A stretch of 14,562 nucleotides of DNA from Candidatus Woesearchaeota archaeon (GTDB lineage Archaea; Nanobdellota; Nanobdellia; Woesearchaeales; UBA10200), in assembly GCA_018302185.1 (NCBI GenBank), contig JAGVZX010000059.1:1-14562 (forward strand). Reading direction: 5' to 3'. Below the pieces are notes generated by a model. That model was not told where the DNA came from. It searched no databases and was given only the letters and a program-made list of their open reading frames with translations. The translations under genes and the position numbers were made by a program. Shown here piece after piece: positions 6,078 to 12,370 of the stretch (positions are counted from its first letter, which is position 1; every line of letters starts with the position of its first letter).

Positions 6078-6548
6078 TTACTGAAGTAATTTAAATTCCT
6101 GATAATGCTCATTTATCAGCAGCTCTTTTGTCATCTTGACTGCATCTTCCTCTTTGCATCCTATAAATGTCCATAAAGTGCCAGAGCTTGCAGATTGAAT
6201 CTGCGCAAATCCTAACCTTTCTCTTAAAGTGTGCAATAATCCTTGTCCTGTATTATCTATATCTGTAACTAATATCTTTGTGCCGTCTCTTTCAAGATCA
6301 AAGCTTACCTTATGCTTGTTGGCATTTGCCAGGATGTCTGTCTTTGCAAGCAGATTCTTGAGATCTTCTGTATTCTTGTCTTTTGTGTTTTTAGGATCCT
6401 TTGCATCAACAGAAAAACTATAATAATCCTCTCTTCTCAAGTCTGCAATCTTAAAGCCTATCTTGTGGAGAGTGTGCTTTGCAGTCAAAGCTATGTTATC
6501 TGGAACAACTAATCTTACAAACATCTCAATGGGTTTTGTTGATGTCAT
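6078..6548 (-). CDS. purS: PurS subunit of FGAM synthase, apparent tandem duplication
   Basis: PurS is the small structural subunit linking PurQ and PurL in phosphoribosylformylglycinamidine synthase. Ordinary PurS is about 80 residues and works as a dimer; this protein has 156. I see two PurS-like halves. The first (about 7-85) runs IEMFVRLVVPDNIA, helix LTAKHTLHKIGF, strand YYSFSVDA, helix around DLKNLLAKTDILAN, strand HKVSFDL. The second (about 90-156) runs TKILVTDIDNTGQG, helix LLHTLRERLGF, strand TLWTFIGC, helix EEDAVKMTKELLINEHY, strand EFKLL. The shared strand-helix-strand-helix-strand order suggests a fused dimer, with a hydrophilic insert (50-60) in the first half. The gene starts four bases after the purQ stop, indicating translational coupling, and completes a purL-purQ-purS order. 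The PurS identity is likely; the tandem reading is my alignment by eye. Confidence 0.78.
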   Translation of the reverse strand: MTSTKPIEMFVRLVVPDNIALTAKHTLHKIGFKIADLRREDYYSFSVDAKDPKNTKDKNTEDLKNLLAKTDILANANKHKVSFDLERDGTKILVTDIDNTGQGLLHTLRERLGFAQIQSASSGTLWTFIGCKEEDAVKMTKELLINEHYQEFKLLQ

Positions 6549-6552
6549 TTTC

Positions 6553-7356
6553 TTACTTCATCCTCTTCTCTAAATACATTCTGATGCTCTCAAAGAGTTT
6601 CATGCAAGGAGCTGCTTTTTCATTTTCTTCAAAATTATGCTGCTCAAAATAAGGCAGCTGTTTGTTCCATGAAGCTCTTTCAGGATGCGGCATGATCGCT
6701 AAAACATTTCCTTCCTTGTTTGTTATCCCAGCAATATTATAAACTGCGCCGTTTGGATTTATAGGGTATTTTTCATCAATATTGCCATCTTCATCGCAAT
6801 ATCTAAACAGGATCTGCTCATTTTTTATCAATTGTTTAATAAGTTCCTTGTCTGTTGTTGTGAATCTGCCTTCTCCATGGGCAACAGGGATATGTAAAAC
6901 TTCATCTATTCCAGCAAGATTAAATGCATTTGTTTTTTTGCATTCATGCTTGACATAAACCCAAGTGTTGTAATAGCCAAAAACTTTTGGATTTGTATTT
7001 GGAGCGAGAGCTAGCTGTACTTTGTCTCTTAATCCTGGAATAATTCCAGTCTCAACCAATATCTGCGCACCATTGCAAACTCCCAATACAACTTTGCCTT
7101 TCTTTGCTTCTTCTTTTATCTTTAGCATAATTGGATCTTTTGCAGCGATTGCTCCTGCTCTAATACGATCTTCATAGCTCCAGCCGCCGCCGATAAAAAA
7201 GCCATCATACTGCTCTAAAATCTTTGGGTCAACTGAGGAATTGACTACAATGATGTCTGCTTTCATCCCTGCAAATTCACAGACTAATTTGCTTTCATCC
7301 TCACAGTTTTGTCCCGGGAACCATATAACAGCTATTTTTGGTCTTTTGTTTGCCAT
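6553..7356 (-). CDS. purQ: FGAM synthase glutaminase subunit PurQ
   Basis: PurQ hydrolyses glutamine and passes ammonia to PurL for conversion of FGAR to FGAM. The 267-residue protein is a class I glutamine amidotransferase. GQNCEDES (15-22) and the oxyanion region FIGGGWSYEDRIRAGA (54-69) match PurQ. The nucleophile is C94 in GVCNGAQIL, with the His-Glu pair H224 and E226 in MPHPERA. HGEGRF (160-165) is also typical. It is close to normal PurQ length and has no visible defects. It lies 50 bases after purL and 4 bases before purS on the minus strand. The gap after purL holds TATAATAAAT at about 7374-7384, at leaderless spacing from this ATG, so purQ-purS may also have their own promoter. Confidence 0.95.
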   Translation of the reverse strand: MANKRPKIAVIWFPGQNCEDESKLVCEFAGMKADIIVVNSSVDPKILEQYDGFFIGGGWSYEDRIRAGAIAAKDPIMLKIKEEAKKGKVVLGVCNGAQILVETGIIPGLRDKVQLALAPNTNPKVFGYYNTWVYVKHECKKTNAFNLAGIDEVLHIPVAHGEGRFTTTDKELIKQLIKNEQILFRYCDEDGNIDEKYPINPNGAVYNIAGITNKEGNVLAIMPHPERASWNKQLPYFEQHNFEENEKAAPCMKLFESIRMYLEKRMK

Positions 7357-7373
7357 GTTTTATTAGTGATTTT

Positions 7374-7384
7374 AATTTATTATA
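7374..7384 (-). promoter_or_regulatory. Possible internal TATA box of purQ-purS
   Basis: Minus-strand TATAATAAAT centred about 24 bases before the purQ ATG, within the 50-base purL-purQ gap. Spacing fits a leaderless internal transcript; the region is very AT-rich, so a chance match is possible. Confidence 0.35.
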
Positions 7385-7406
7385 TTTTTTTTACTTTTAT
7401 TATTAG

Positions 7407-9842
7407 TCATTTCATCGCATCTCCAAACCCATTCATCCATGCATCTTTTAATGCAGCAATATCTAAATTAATGACTTCATTGTCATTGTGGTTAACAATC
7501 AGATAATCTCCGCCAGTCTCTCCTATCTTGATCAGGTCAACGTCATATCTTGCAAATGCTTTCTCTGCTGCTGCAAAGTTCTTGTCTTCAATCTCCATAA
7601 CAAAGCCAGAGCTTTCTGAAAATAACAGTGCGCTTGTCTTAAGGTCATCATTTAACAGCAAACTTGCTCCAATCTTGCCTTCTCCTTTCCCGCCAAGTAT
7701 CATCTCAGTAACTGCAACCATTAAGCCACCGTCGCTTATGTCATGGCAGGCAAACAATAATCTTTGGTTAATTGCATCAATCACTCCATAGATCATGTTT
7801 CTTTCTTGCGCAAAATCAGTTTTTGGTAGATTTGTCCCAAGTTCATCAAATAATTCATAGTATGCGCTTCCTCCTAATTCATTCTTTCTTGGACCGACAA
7901 GGTATAAACCACTTCCTATTTTTTTTATCTTCATTGTGATTGCCTTGGAATAATCCTCCATCCTTCCAACGCAGGCAACTATTGGGCTAGGGTCAATTGA
8001 CTTTCCATTAGCAGATTCATTATAGAAGCTTACGTTGCCAGACACAAATGGCACAGCGTTAGTTGTTCCTTTCACCCAAATATTTTTTGCACCATCACTC
8101 AAGCCGCGAATCCCCTCTAGAAACTGCCAGAATTGCTCAGGTTTTTCTGGATTGCCATAATTCAAACAATCTGTTAAACCTATTGGTGTTGCGCCAACTG
8201 CAGCAATATTTCTCATAACTTCAGCGATTGCATTTACTGCACCATGATACGGGTTAACTCTGTTGTATCTTGGATTGGAGTCTACCTTTAATGCAACACC
8301 ATATTTTTTGCCTGGCAATGGTGCGATCAAACCTGCGTCTGCTTCTCCGCATCTGATGATTGTGTTTGCCTGTACAGTGTTATCATAGTGCTCATAAACA
8401 GTATATTTACTTGCAATCTGTGGAAGCTTGAGAACATCCAATAAAGGAGAGTTAAAATCAGCTGTATCAATTAATTCTGGCTCTGAAGTTTTGTTTTGTT
8501 TATTGTTATTATTTCCTTTTTTATCCTCTTTATGTTCATCTGGTGCTTTGCTCTCTCTGTTATACCTGATGCCTTCTGTTATCGCATGGATATCTGCATT
8601 ACAAACTGTTTTTCCATTAAACAATAATCTATATCTCTTTTCTGCAATCACTTTTCCTATCACTTTTGCGCAGGCGCCTTCTGCAACATTTGGGAGCTCA
8701 AATTCTTTGTTGTAAATGTCGAGAATCTTTTGCGTGAAATTCTTTGGAGCAATCCAGCAGAATCTTTCCTGTGTCTCAGAGCAGGCTATGACATATGAAG
8801 GCAGATTCTGCATTGAAACAGGGAAATCATCCAGATTTAGTTCAATGCCTACGTCTCCAGAAGCTCCTAATTCAGAAGTTGCGCACATTATGCCGCCTGC
8901 GCCACAATCTTTGAAACCTAAAGAAACTTTTGCTTTTCTTGCTGCTTCAAAAACTTTATAAGATGCTCTCATCAGGACATTTTTTAAGAAAGGATCTGGA
9001 ACTTGTACTGCGCCTCTATTGTTTTCTTTGTCTTTCTCATCTAGAATTAAGGAGGCAAATGCTGCTCCGCCAAATCCAGAATTATCTGTTGGCTTTCCTA
9101 TCACAATTACATCATATCCTACACTATTTTCTGGCGCGCAGCTGTGGATTATCTCATTGTTTTTTATCAGGCCAATGTGCACAACATTCACTAAGCAATT
9201 ATCATTGAAGCTTGAGTTCATGTATATATCTCCGGCAATTACTGGGACGCCGATTGCATTTCCGTATGTTGCAATGCCGTTAATAACCTGAGAAGCGATG
9301 TATTTTGTCCTGTTGCTGACAGACTTACTTTCGCTAAGAGCATCTCCAAATCTCAATGGATCTGCTCCACCAATGACTTTTGCGCCCATGCATAAAACAT
9401 CGCGAACATTTCCTCCGATGCCTGTTGCAGCGCCTTCATAAGGAACAACCTGGCTTGGATGGTTATGGCTTTCATGCGAAATCACAATTCCGTATTCGTC
9501 ATCCAATTTTAGGATTCCAGCGTCTTCTTTTGGACCGAGAATAACTGTTGGGCCAGTGGTTGGCAAAAGCTTTAGAGAATTTTTGCTGCTCTTATAGCTG
9601 CTGTGTTCGCTCCACTGGATGTTGAAGATATGCAGCTCTGTAATTGTTGGGTTTCTTCCTATCAGCTCAACTATCTTTCTTGCTTCGTTTAATTTCAAAG
9701 AGATTGCATTCTTTTTTAGAAATTCAGCAAGCTCTTTATCATTCATCTCAGAAATGTTTACAAGCTCTGAATTATCGACTTCATTTTTGGCACTATTATT
9801 ATCAGCTTTTTCCTGCCTGTTACCTGTTTCATGCCCCTTCAT
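7407..9842 (-). CDS. purL: FGAM synthase large subunit PurL
   Basis: PurL uses ATP and ammonia from PurQ to convert FGAR to FGAM in cytosolic purine synthesis. At 811 residues it is the short-type PurL with additions. Visible family motifs are WSEHSSYKSSK (77-87, H80), SHESHNHPS (122-130), EGAATGIGGNVRD (136-148), GGADPLRFGD (158-167), the FKDCGAGGIMC glycine turn (310-320) and, in the second half, PYHGAVNAIAEVMRN and HDISDGGLMVA. Two AIRS-like halves are joined by a hydrophilic Asn/Lys-rich linker (about 429-456). Residues 1-33 are a low-complexity polar extension. The usual Cys after His80 (WSEHC) is Ser here. TTTATAAAA about 26 bases before the ATG predicts a leaderless message. folC lies 102 bases upstream on the same strand. 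Confidence 0.96.
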   Translation of the reverse strand: MKGHETGNRQEKADNNSAKNEVDNSELVNISEMNDKELAEFLKKNAISLKLNEARKIVELIGRNPTITELHIFNIQWSEHSSYKSSKNSLKLLPTTGPTVILGPKEDAGILKLDDEYGIVISHESHNHPSQVVPYEGAATGIGGNVRDVLCMGAKVIGGADPLRFGDALSESKSVSNRTKYIASQVINGIATYGNAIGVPVIAGDIYMNSSFNDNCLVNVVHIGLIKNNEIIHSCAPENSVGYDVIVIGKPTDNSGFGGAAFASLILDEKDKENNRGAVQVPDPFLKNVLMRASYKVFEAARKAKVSLGFKDCGAGGIMCATSELGASGDVGIELNLDDFPVSMQNLPSYVIACSETQERFCWIAPKNFTQKILDIYNKEFELPNVAEGACAKVIGKVIAEKRYRLLFNGKTVCNADIHAITEGIRYNRESKAPDEHKEDKKGNNNNKQNKTSEPELIDTADFNSPLLDVLKLPQIASKYTVYEHYDNTVQANTIIRCGEADAGLIAPLPGKKYGVALKVDSNPRYNRVNPYHGAVNAIAEVMRNIAAVGATPIGLTDCLNYGNPEKPEQFWQFLEGIRGLSDGAKNIWVKGTTNAVPFVSGNVSFYNESANGKSIDPSPIVACVGRMEDYSKAITMKIKKIGSGLYLVGPRKNELGGSAYYELFDELGTNLPKTDFAQERNMIYGVIDAINQRLLFACHDISDGGLMVAVTEMILGGKGEGKIGASLLLNDDLKTSALLFSESSGFVMEIEDKNFAAAEKAFARYDVDLIKIGETGGDYLIVNHNDNEVINLDIAALKDAWMNGFGDAMK

Positions 9843-9863
9843 AAGTGCTAAGTTAGAGCCTGA

Positions 9864-9872
9864 TTTTATAAA
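9864..9872 (-). promoter_or_regulatory. TATA box of purL
   Basis: Minus-strand TTTATAAAA centred 26 bases before the purL ATG, an excellent leaderless spacing. It separates purL transcription from folC, 102 bases upstream. Confidence 0.55.
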
Positions 9873-9944
9873 GGTTTTTGTGGATTAGAATATATCTTCC
9901 TAACAGAATAATCCTGCTATTAATTTAGGATTATCGGAGCAGAA

Positions 9945-11186
9945 TTATCTCTTATACAATCCATAAGCTTCCCCAACAACATAAAAGCTGCCAGTCACTA
10001 AAACAAGGTCATTCTTCTGTGCAGTCTCTTGCGCGTAAATAACTGCCTCCTTTACGTCCTTTATTATGACGTAGTCTTTTGCATGCTCTTTTTGTATCTC
10101 TGCAGCAAGGATCTCTGGATCTAAAGCTCTTTCTGTTCTTGGCTTGCAAATTATTATTTTTGCTGCCAATGGAGCAAGATGCTTTAGGATCTGCTTGTAA
10201 TCTTTGTCTTTCAAAATCCCTATTACTAGGATTAATTTCCTGAAGTATGGGATTCTTCTTGCTCTCTCATAATGGTTTTTTGTGTCTTCTTTTGCTTTCT
10301 CTATCTCTTTTGCAAGAACTAAGGCAGCGCCAGGATTATGAGCACAATCTATAAGCAGATTATGCTTGAGAAATTCTAACCTTGCTGGCCAAGTTACTTC
10401 CTTAAATGCCTCTCTGATTATGTCTTCGCTAATATTGTTATCAGTGTTAAGCAGATATGCTATTTCTGCTGCTATGCCAACATTTGGCTTCTGGAATTCG
10501 CCTTGGAGTGAGCATTCATACTCCATTGGCTTTGCAACTATCAGGCGTGCATGCTTTTCACCTGCAATTTTTTTTATTACTTCTAAAGCTTCTCCTGAGG
10601 CAGAAGTTATTATAGGCACATGTTCTTTGATTATTCCTGCTTTCTCACAAGCGATCTTCTCAATTGTATCTCCCAAATAATCTTTGTGCTCAAGAGAGAT
10701 GTTTGTGATTGCAGTTGCTGCGCAGTTTTCTGGCAATAATACATTTGTTGCATCCAATCTTCCTCCTAACCCTACTTCTATAACAGCATAATCAACTTTC
10801 TGCTGTGCAAAATAGAGGAATGCTAATGCAGTTGTAAGCTCGAAATATGTTATGCCTTTGATTTTCTCTGAGTTCGGCTTTATTTTTTCTGTCAATCTTG
10901 CAAGTTTTATGTCAGAAATATCTAGGTTGTTTATTTTAATGCGTTCATTGAACTTGATCAAGTGGGGAGAAGTATACAAGCCAACTTTATATCCTGCTTT
11001 CTGGAGTATGGATGAGAGCATTGCACAGACAGAGCCTTTTCCGTTTGTTCCAGCAACATGGATGCTCTTGAATCTTGTTTGTGGGTTGCCTAGTGATTCT
11101 AAGAGTTTTTTAATATCATCTAATCCAAGATCTATCTTGTTTATGTCGTGCGAGTTTATGTATGCAATGGCTTCTTTGTAGTTCAT
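9945..11186 (-). CDS. folC: Folylpolyglutamate / dihydrofolate synthase FolC
   Basis: FolC adds glutamate to folates (or to dihydropteroate) with ATP in the cytosol. The 413-residue protein shows the Mur-ligase-type order: P-loop VAGTNGKGSV (44-53), folate-binding TSPHLIKFNERI (72-83), EVGLGGRLDATN (137-148), NISLEHKDYLG (162-172) with metal-binding H167, and the C-terminal domain entry CAHNPGAA. Length and order are normal. It is widely found in bacteria and patchily in archaea, some of which use other C1 carriers or gamma-glutamyl ligases, so its presence suggests folate use here. PurE-type purine synthesis also needs formyl groups, so its position upstream of purL may reflect a shared C1 pathway. 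AATAAATTTA at 11211-11220 gives a TATA-like box about 29 bases before the ATG. Whether it makes dihydrofolate, polyglutamates or both cannot be decided. Confidence 0.94.
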   Translation of the reverse strand: MNYKEAIAYINSHDINKIDLGLDDIKKLLESLGNPQTRFKSIHVAGTNGKGSVCAMLSSILQKAGYKVGLYTSPHLIKFNERIKINNLDISDIKLARLTEKIKPNSEKIKGITYFELTTALAFLYFAQQKVDYAVIEVGLGGRLDATNVLLPENCAATAITNISLEHKDYLGDTIEKIACEKAGIIKEHVPIITSASGEALEVIKKIAGEKHARLIVAKPMEYECSLQGEFQKPNVGIAAEIAYLLNTDNNISEDIIREAFKEVTWPARLEFLKHNLLIDCAHNPGAALVLAKEIEKAKEDTKNHYERARRIPYFRKLILVIGILKDKDYKQILKHLAPLAAKIIICKPRTERALDPEILAAEIQKEHAKDYVIIKDVKEAVIYAQETAQKNDLVLVTGSFYVVGEAYGLYKR

Positions 11187-11210
11187 GTGTTAGAGTAAGA
11201 AAATGCGGTT

Positions 11211-11220
11211 AATAAATTTA
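11211..11220 (-). promoter_or_regulatory. TATA-like box of folC
   Basis: Minus-strand TAAATTTATT about 29 bases before the folC ATG. Position and composition fit a near-leaderless archaeal promoter. Confidence 0.4.
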
Positions 11221-11303
11221 GCGGTGATTAATATGCTATTAGCATCAATATTAAATAATATCTTCAATCTATATTATTCCAATGAGAATTTAATTGTCAC
11301 GAA

Positions 11304-11313
11304 TATATAAATA
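11304..11313 (+). promoter_or_regulatory. TATA box upstream of the acidic small ORF
   Basis: TATATAAATA, the strongest TATA match in this gap. Transcription should start near 11335, between or within the direct repeats at 11323-11364, leaving a leader with a ribosome binding site. A second box-like TTATAAAT at 11373-11380 would start a transcript inside the small ORF instead. Confidence 0.5.
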
Positions 11314-11322
11314 CCTCTTTGA

Positions 11323-11364
11323 TTTGATAATCATTGCAATAAATTATTTGATGATCTGTTGCAA
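11323..11364 (+). repeat. Two direct repeats TTTGATRATC...TTGCAA at the promoter
   Basis: TTTGATAATCATTGCAA (11323-11339) and TTTGATGATCTGTTGCAA (11347-11364) differ by one indel and a few bases and begin 24 bases apart, just downstream of the TATA box. TTGCAA ends both and is also the half-site in the ZIP operators; GATAATCAT also resembles a Fur half-site. They look like operator copies controlling the downstream ORF and RNA. Confidence 0.5.
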
Positions 11365-11392
11365 AAAATAAGTTATAAATGAGGTGAGAAAG

Positions 11393-11548
11393 ATGACAAA
11401 CATAGACTATATATCTTATCTGTATGAAGATGAATTCAATGAAGAAGACAAGGAAGATGACATCTTTGAGCAGCAGTTTGATCTAGCTGATATAGAGGAA
11501 GCTGTGTATGAAGATGAGTATCTGGATTTTGGGAGAGCAGCAGGATGA
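11393..11548 (+). CDS. Small, very acidic hypothetical protein (51 residues)
   Basis: I do not recognise this protein. It has 51 residues, 19 of them Asp or Glu against one Lys and one Arg, with Tyr and Phe spread between (YLYEDEFNEEDKEDD, AVYEDEYLDFG). There is no membrane segment or Cys. It is probably real: GAGGTGAG lies a few bases before the ATG, a TATA box and repeat pair stand upstream, and its composition is unlike the surrounding spacer. Its TGA stop ends five bases before the outer stem of the structured segment at 11554, so both may share a transcript. It could be a nucleic-acid mimic, a metal-binding peptide, or a small partner of the RNA; all of these are guesses from charge alone. 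Confidence 0.5.
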   Translation: MTNIDYISYLYEDEFNEEDKEDDIFEQQFDLADIEEAVYEDEYLDFGRAAG

Positions 11549-11553
11549 TACTT

Positions 11554-11730
11554 GCAGTTGCCTCGTCTCAAGTCGGAAAAAGCAATACTACGTATAGCTT
11601 TTCCTGCCTTTCGACCGTTGCCTGCGAACATTCGCATGTTAGCATAATTGACCTTCGCTCCCTGGAACATCGCTCAGGTCTAGCTGGATAATATAATTAT
11701 GTTCGCAAAATTGGCGACGGCGGCAACTGC
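11554..11730 (+). ncRNA. Candidate structured non-coding RNA of unknown class
   Basis: The segment is G+C-richer than its surroundings and folds on paper with every stem nested. The outer stem P1 is GCAGTTGCC (11554-11562) with GGCAACTGC (11722-11730), 9 bp. Hairpin P2 is GGAAAAAGC (11575-11583) with GCTTTTCC (11597-11604), one bulged A, then ATAC/GTAT around a three-base loop. P3 is CCGTTGCC (11615-11622) with GGCGACGG (11713-11720), 8 bp including one G-U. P4, stacked directly on P3's 5' strand, is TGCGAACAT (11623-11631) with ATGTTCGCA (11699-11707), 9 bp. P5 is TTAGC/GCTGG plus GACCT/AGGTC (11639-11687). The G-U pairs and the TTTTT after P1 favour the plus strand. I find no RNase P, SRP, tRNA or known riboswitch signature. 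The 5' end is uncertain and may lie upstream, in the acidic ORF transcript. Confidence 0.62.
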
Positions 11731-11770
11731 TTTTTATCTTATGCAGTTTGCAACTAAATTTTTATTTTTC
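11722..11770 (+). terminator. Terminator-like hairpin that competes with the RNA's outer stem
   Basis: GGCAACTGC (11722-11730), the 3' strand of P1, can pair instead with GCAGTTTGC (11743-11751), giving 8 bp with one bulged T and a 12-base loop. Two T-rich runs follow (11758-11769), and TTTTT also lies in the loop (11731-11735). Transcription may end at either U-run. Pairing with the upstream strand and with this downstream strand exclude each other. Confidence 0.35.
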
Positions 11771-11782
11771 TGCACCACAAGA

Positions 11783-11793
11783 TTTATATAAAT
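11783..11793 (+). promoter_or_regulatory. TATA box of the HTH-PIN gene pair
   Basis: TTTATATAAAT centred about 25 bases before the ATG at 11813, indicating a leaderless message and a promoter separate from the RNA candidate upstream. Confidence 0.6.
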
Positions 11794-11812
11794 CATTATC
11801 TTCTATCGTTGC

Positions 11813-12355
11813 ATGAATAAGATCATAAGAAAGGATATCCTGAACATTCTTGATGATGCGATTATTGTGCTTGAAAAAAAGAAGCTGGATTTTCTAGAAG
11901 ACTTGAGCAACCATATAATCCATGGTGCTATGCTCTATCAAGATGAGGATGCTATCTCGATTGCAGTCATGATGTATGCCCTTTACAAAGTATTCTCCAA
12001 GAAACTCATAACAGATCCTAAGCTGTTCACTCCATTCCTGAAGAGAGCAAAGCATTATCTCTCAAAAAACGATATAGACAACTATAGGCTGAATATTAGT
12101 GAAGCATTTTCTACAATCTCTAAGTATGACGGGCAGCTTAGGCTGTATATCGAGGAAGTGCTGAGCAAGGCTAAGATCAAGAAAGGCTCTAAGATGGTTG
12201 AGCATGGATTGTCAGTTGCAAAGGCTGCTCAGCTCATGGGCATTACACAATGGGAGATGATGAGCTATCTTGGCAAGACTAAAATAACAGATGCGCAAGT
12301 TCCAGAGACAAGAGCAAGAAAAAGGCTTGAGATAACAAGAGGACTGTTTGTCTAA
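11813..12355 (+). CDS. Helix-turn-helix protein, likely antitoxin-type partner of the PIN protein
   Basis: This is a 180-residue, probably cytosolic protein. Residues 1-120 are predicted all-helical, without a family I can name. Residues 132-156 (GLSVAKAAQLMGITQWEMMSY) read as a helix-turn-helix: SVAKAAQLMGI matches the first helix and turn, and TQWEMMSYLGKT the recognition helix and exit. It probably binds DNA, and by position may neutralise and autoregulate the PIN protein whose ATG follows its stop by 15 bases. The start is supported by a TATA box at leaderless spacing. The helical N-terminal part would then be the dimer or partner-binding region. The toxin-antitoxin reading rests on gene order and the HTH and PIN pairing, not on a recognised antitoxin family. 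Confidence 0.75.
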   Translation: MNKIIRKDILNILDDAIIVLEKKKLDFLEDLSNHIIHGAMLYQDEDAISIAVMMYALYKVFSKKLITDPKLFTPFLKRAKHYLSKNDIDNYRLNISEAFSTISKYDGQLRLYIEEVLSKAKIKKGSKMVEHGLSVAKAAQLMGITQWEMMSYLGKTKITDAQVPETRARKRLEITRGLFV

Positions 12356-12370
12356 AAAGACGGTGTTTGC

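Noticed and set aside
11416..11670. Opposite-strand reading across the acidic ORF and RNA candidate, rich in Ser.
   Set aside because: Serine runs are the antisense of the acidic codons; there is no supporting ribosome binding site, TATA box or recognisable domain.
11545..11691. A 48-codon reading MILAVASSQVGKS... that overlaps the acidic ORF stop (ATGA) and has a P-loop-like ASSQVGKS, reminiscent of the start of MinD/ParA ATPases.
   Set aside because: It stops after 48 codons, lacks the usual double-glycine P-loop and any later ATPase motif, and almost the whole stretch is explained by base-pairing in the structured segment. Codon use also differs from neighbouring genes. A decayed ATPase gene cannot be fully excluded.
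11554..11730. Retron-type msr-msd RNA, because of paired ends, small hairpin and long stem.
   Set aside because: No reverse transcriptase follows; downstream genes are HTH and PIN proteins. The resemblance is only in general shape.
11554..11730. RNase P RNA, SRP RNA or tRNA with intron.
   Set aside because: No ACAGAA or matching conserved regions of RNase P, no SRP helix 8 signature, and no T-loop or CCA-type acceptor organisation.
11554..11730. Small palindromic transposable element with 9-bp terminal inverted repeats.
   Set aside because: No clear target-site duplication is seen and the internal nested stems are more than a simple MITE needs; a search for other copies in the genome would settle it.
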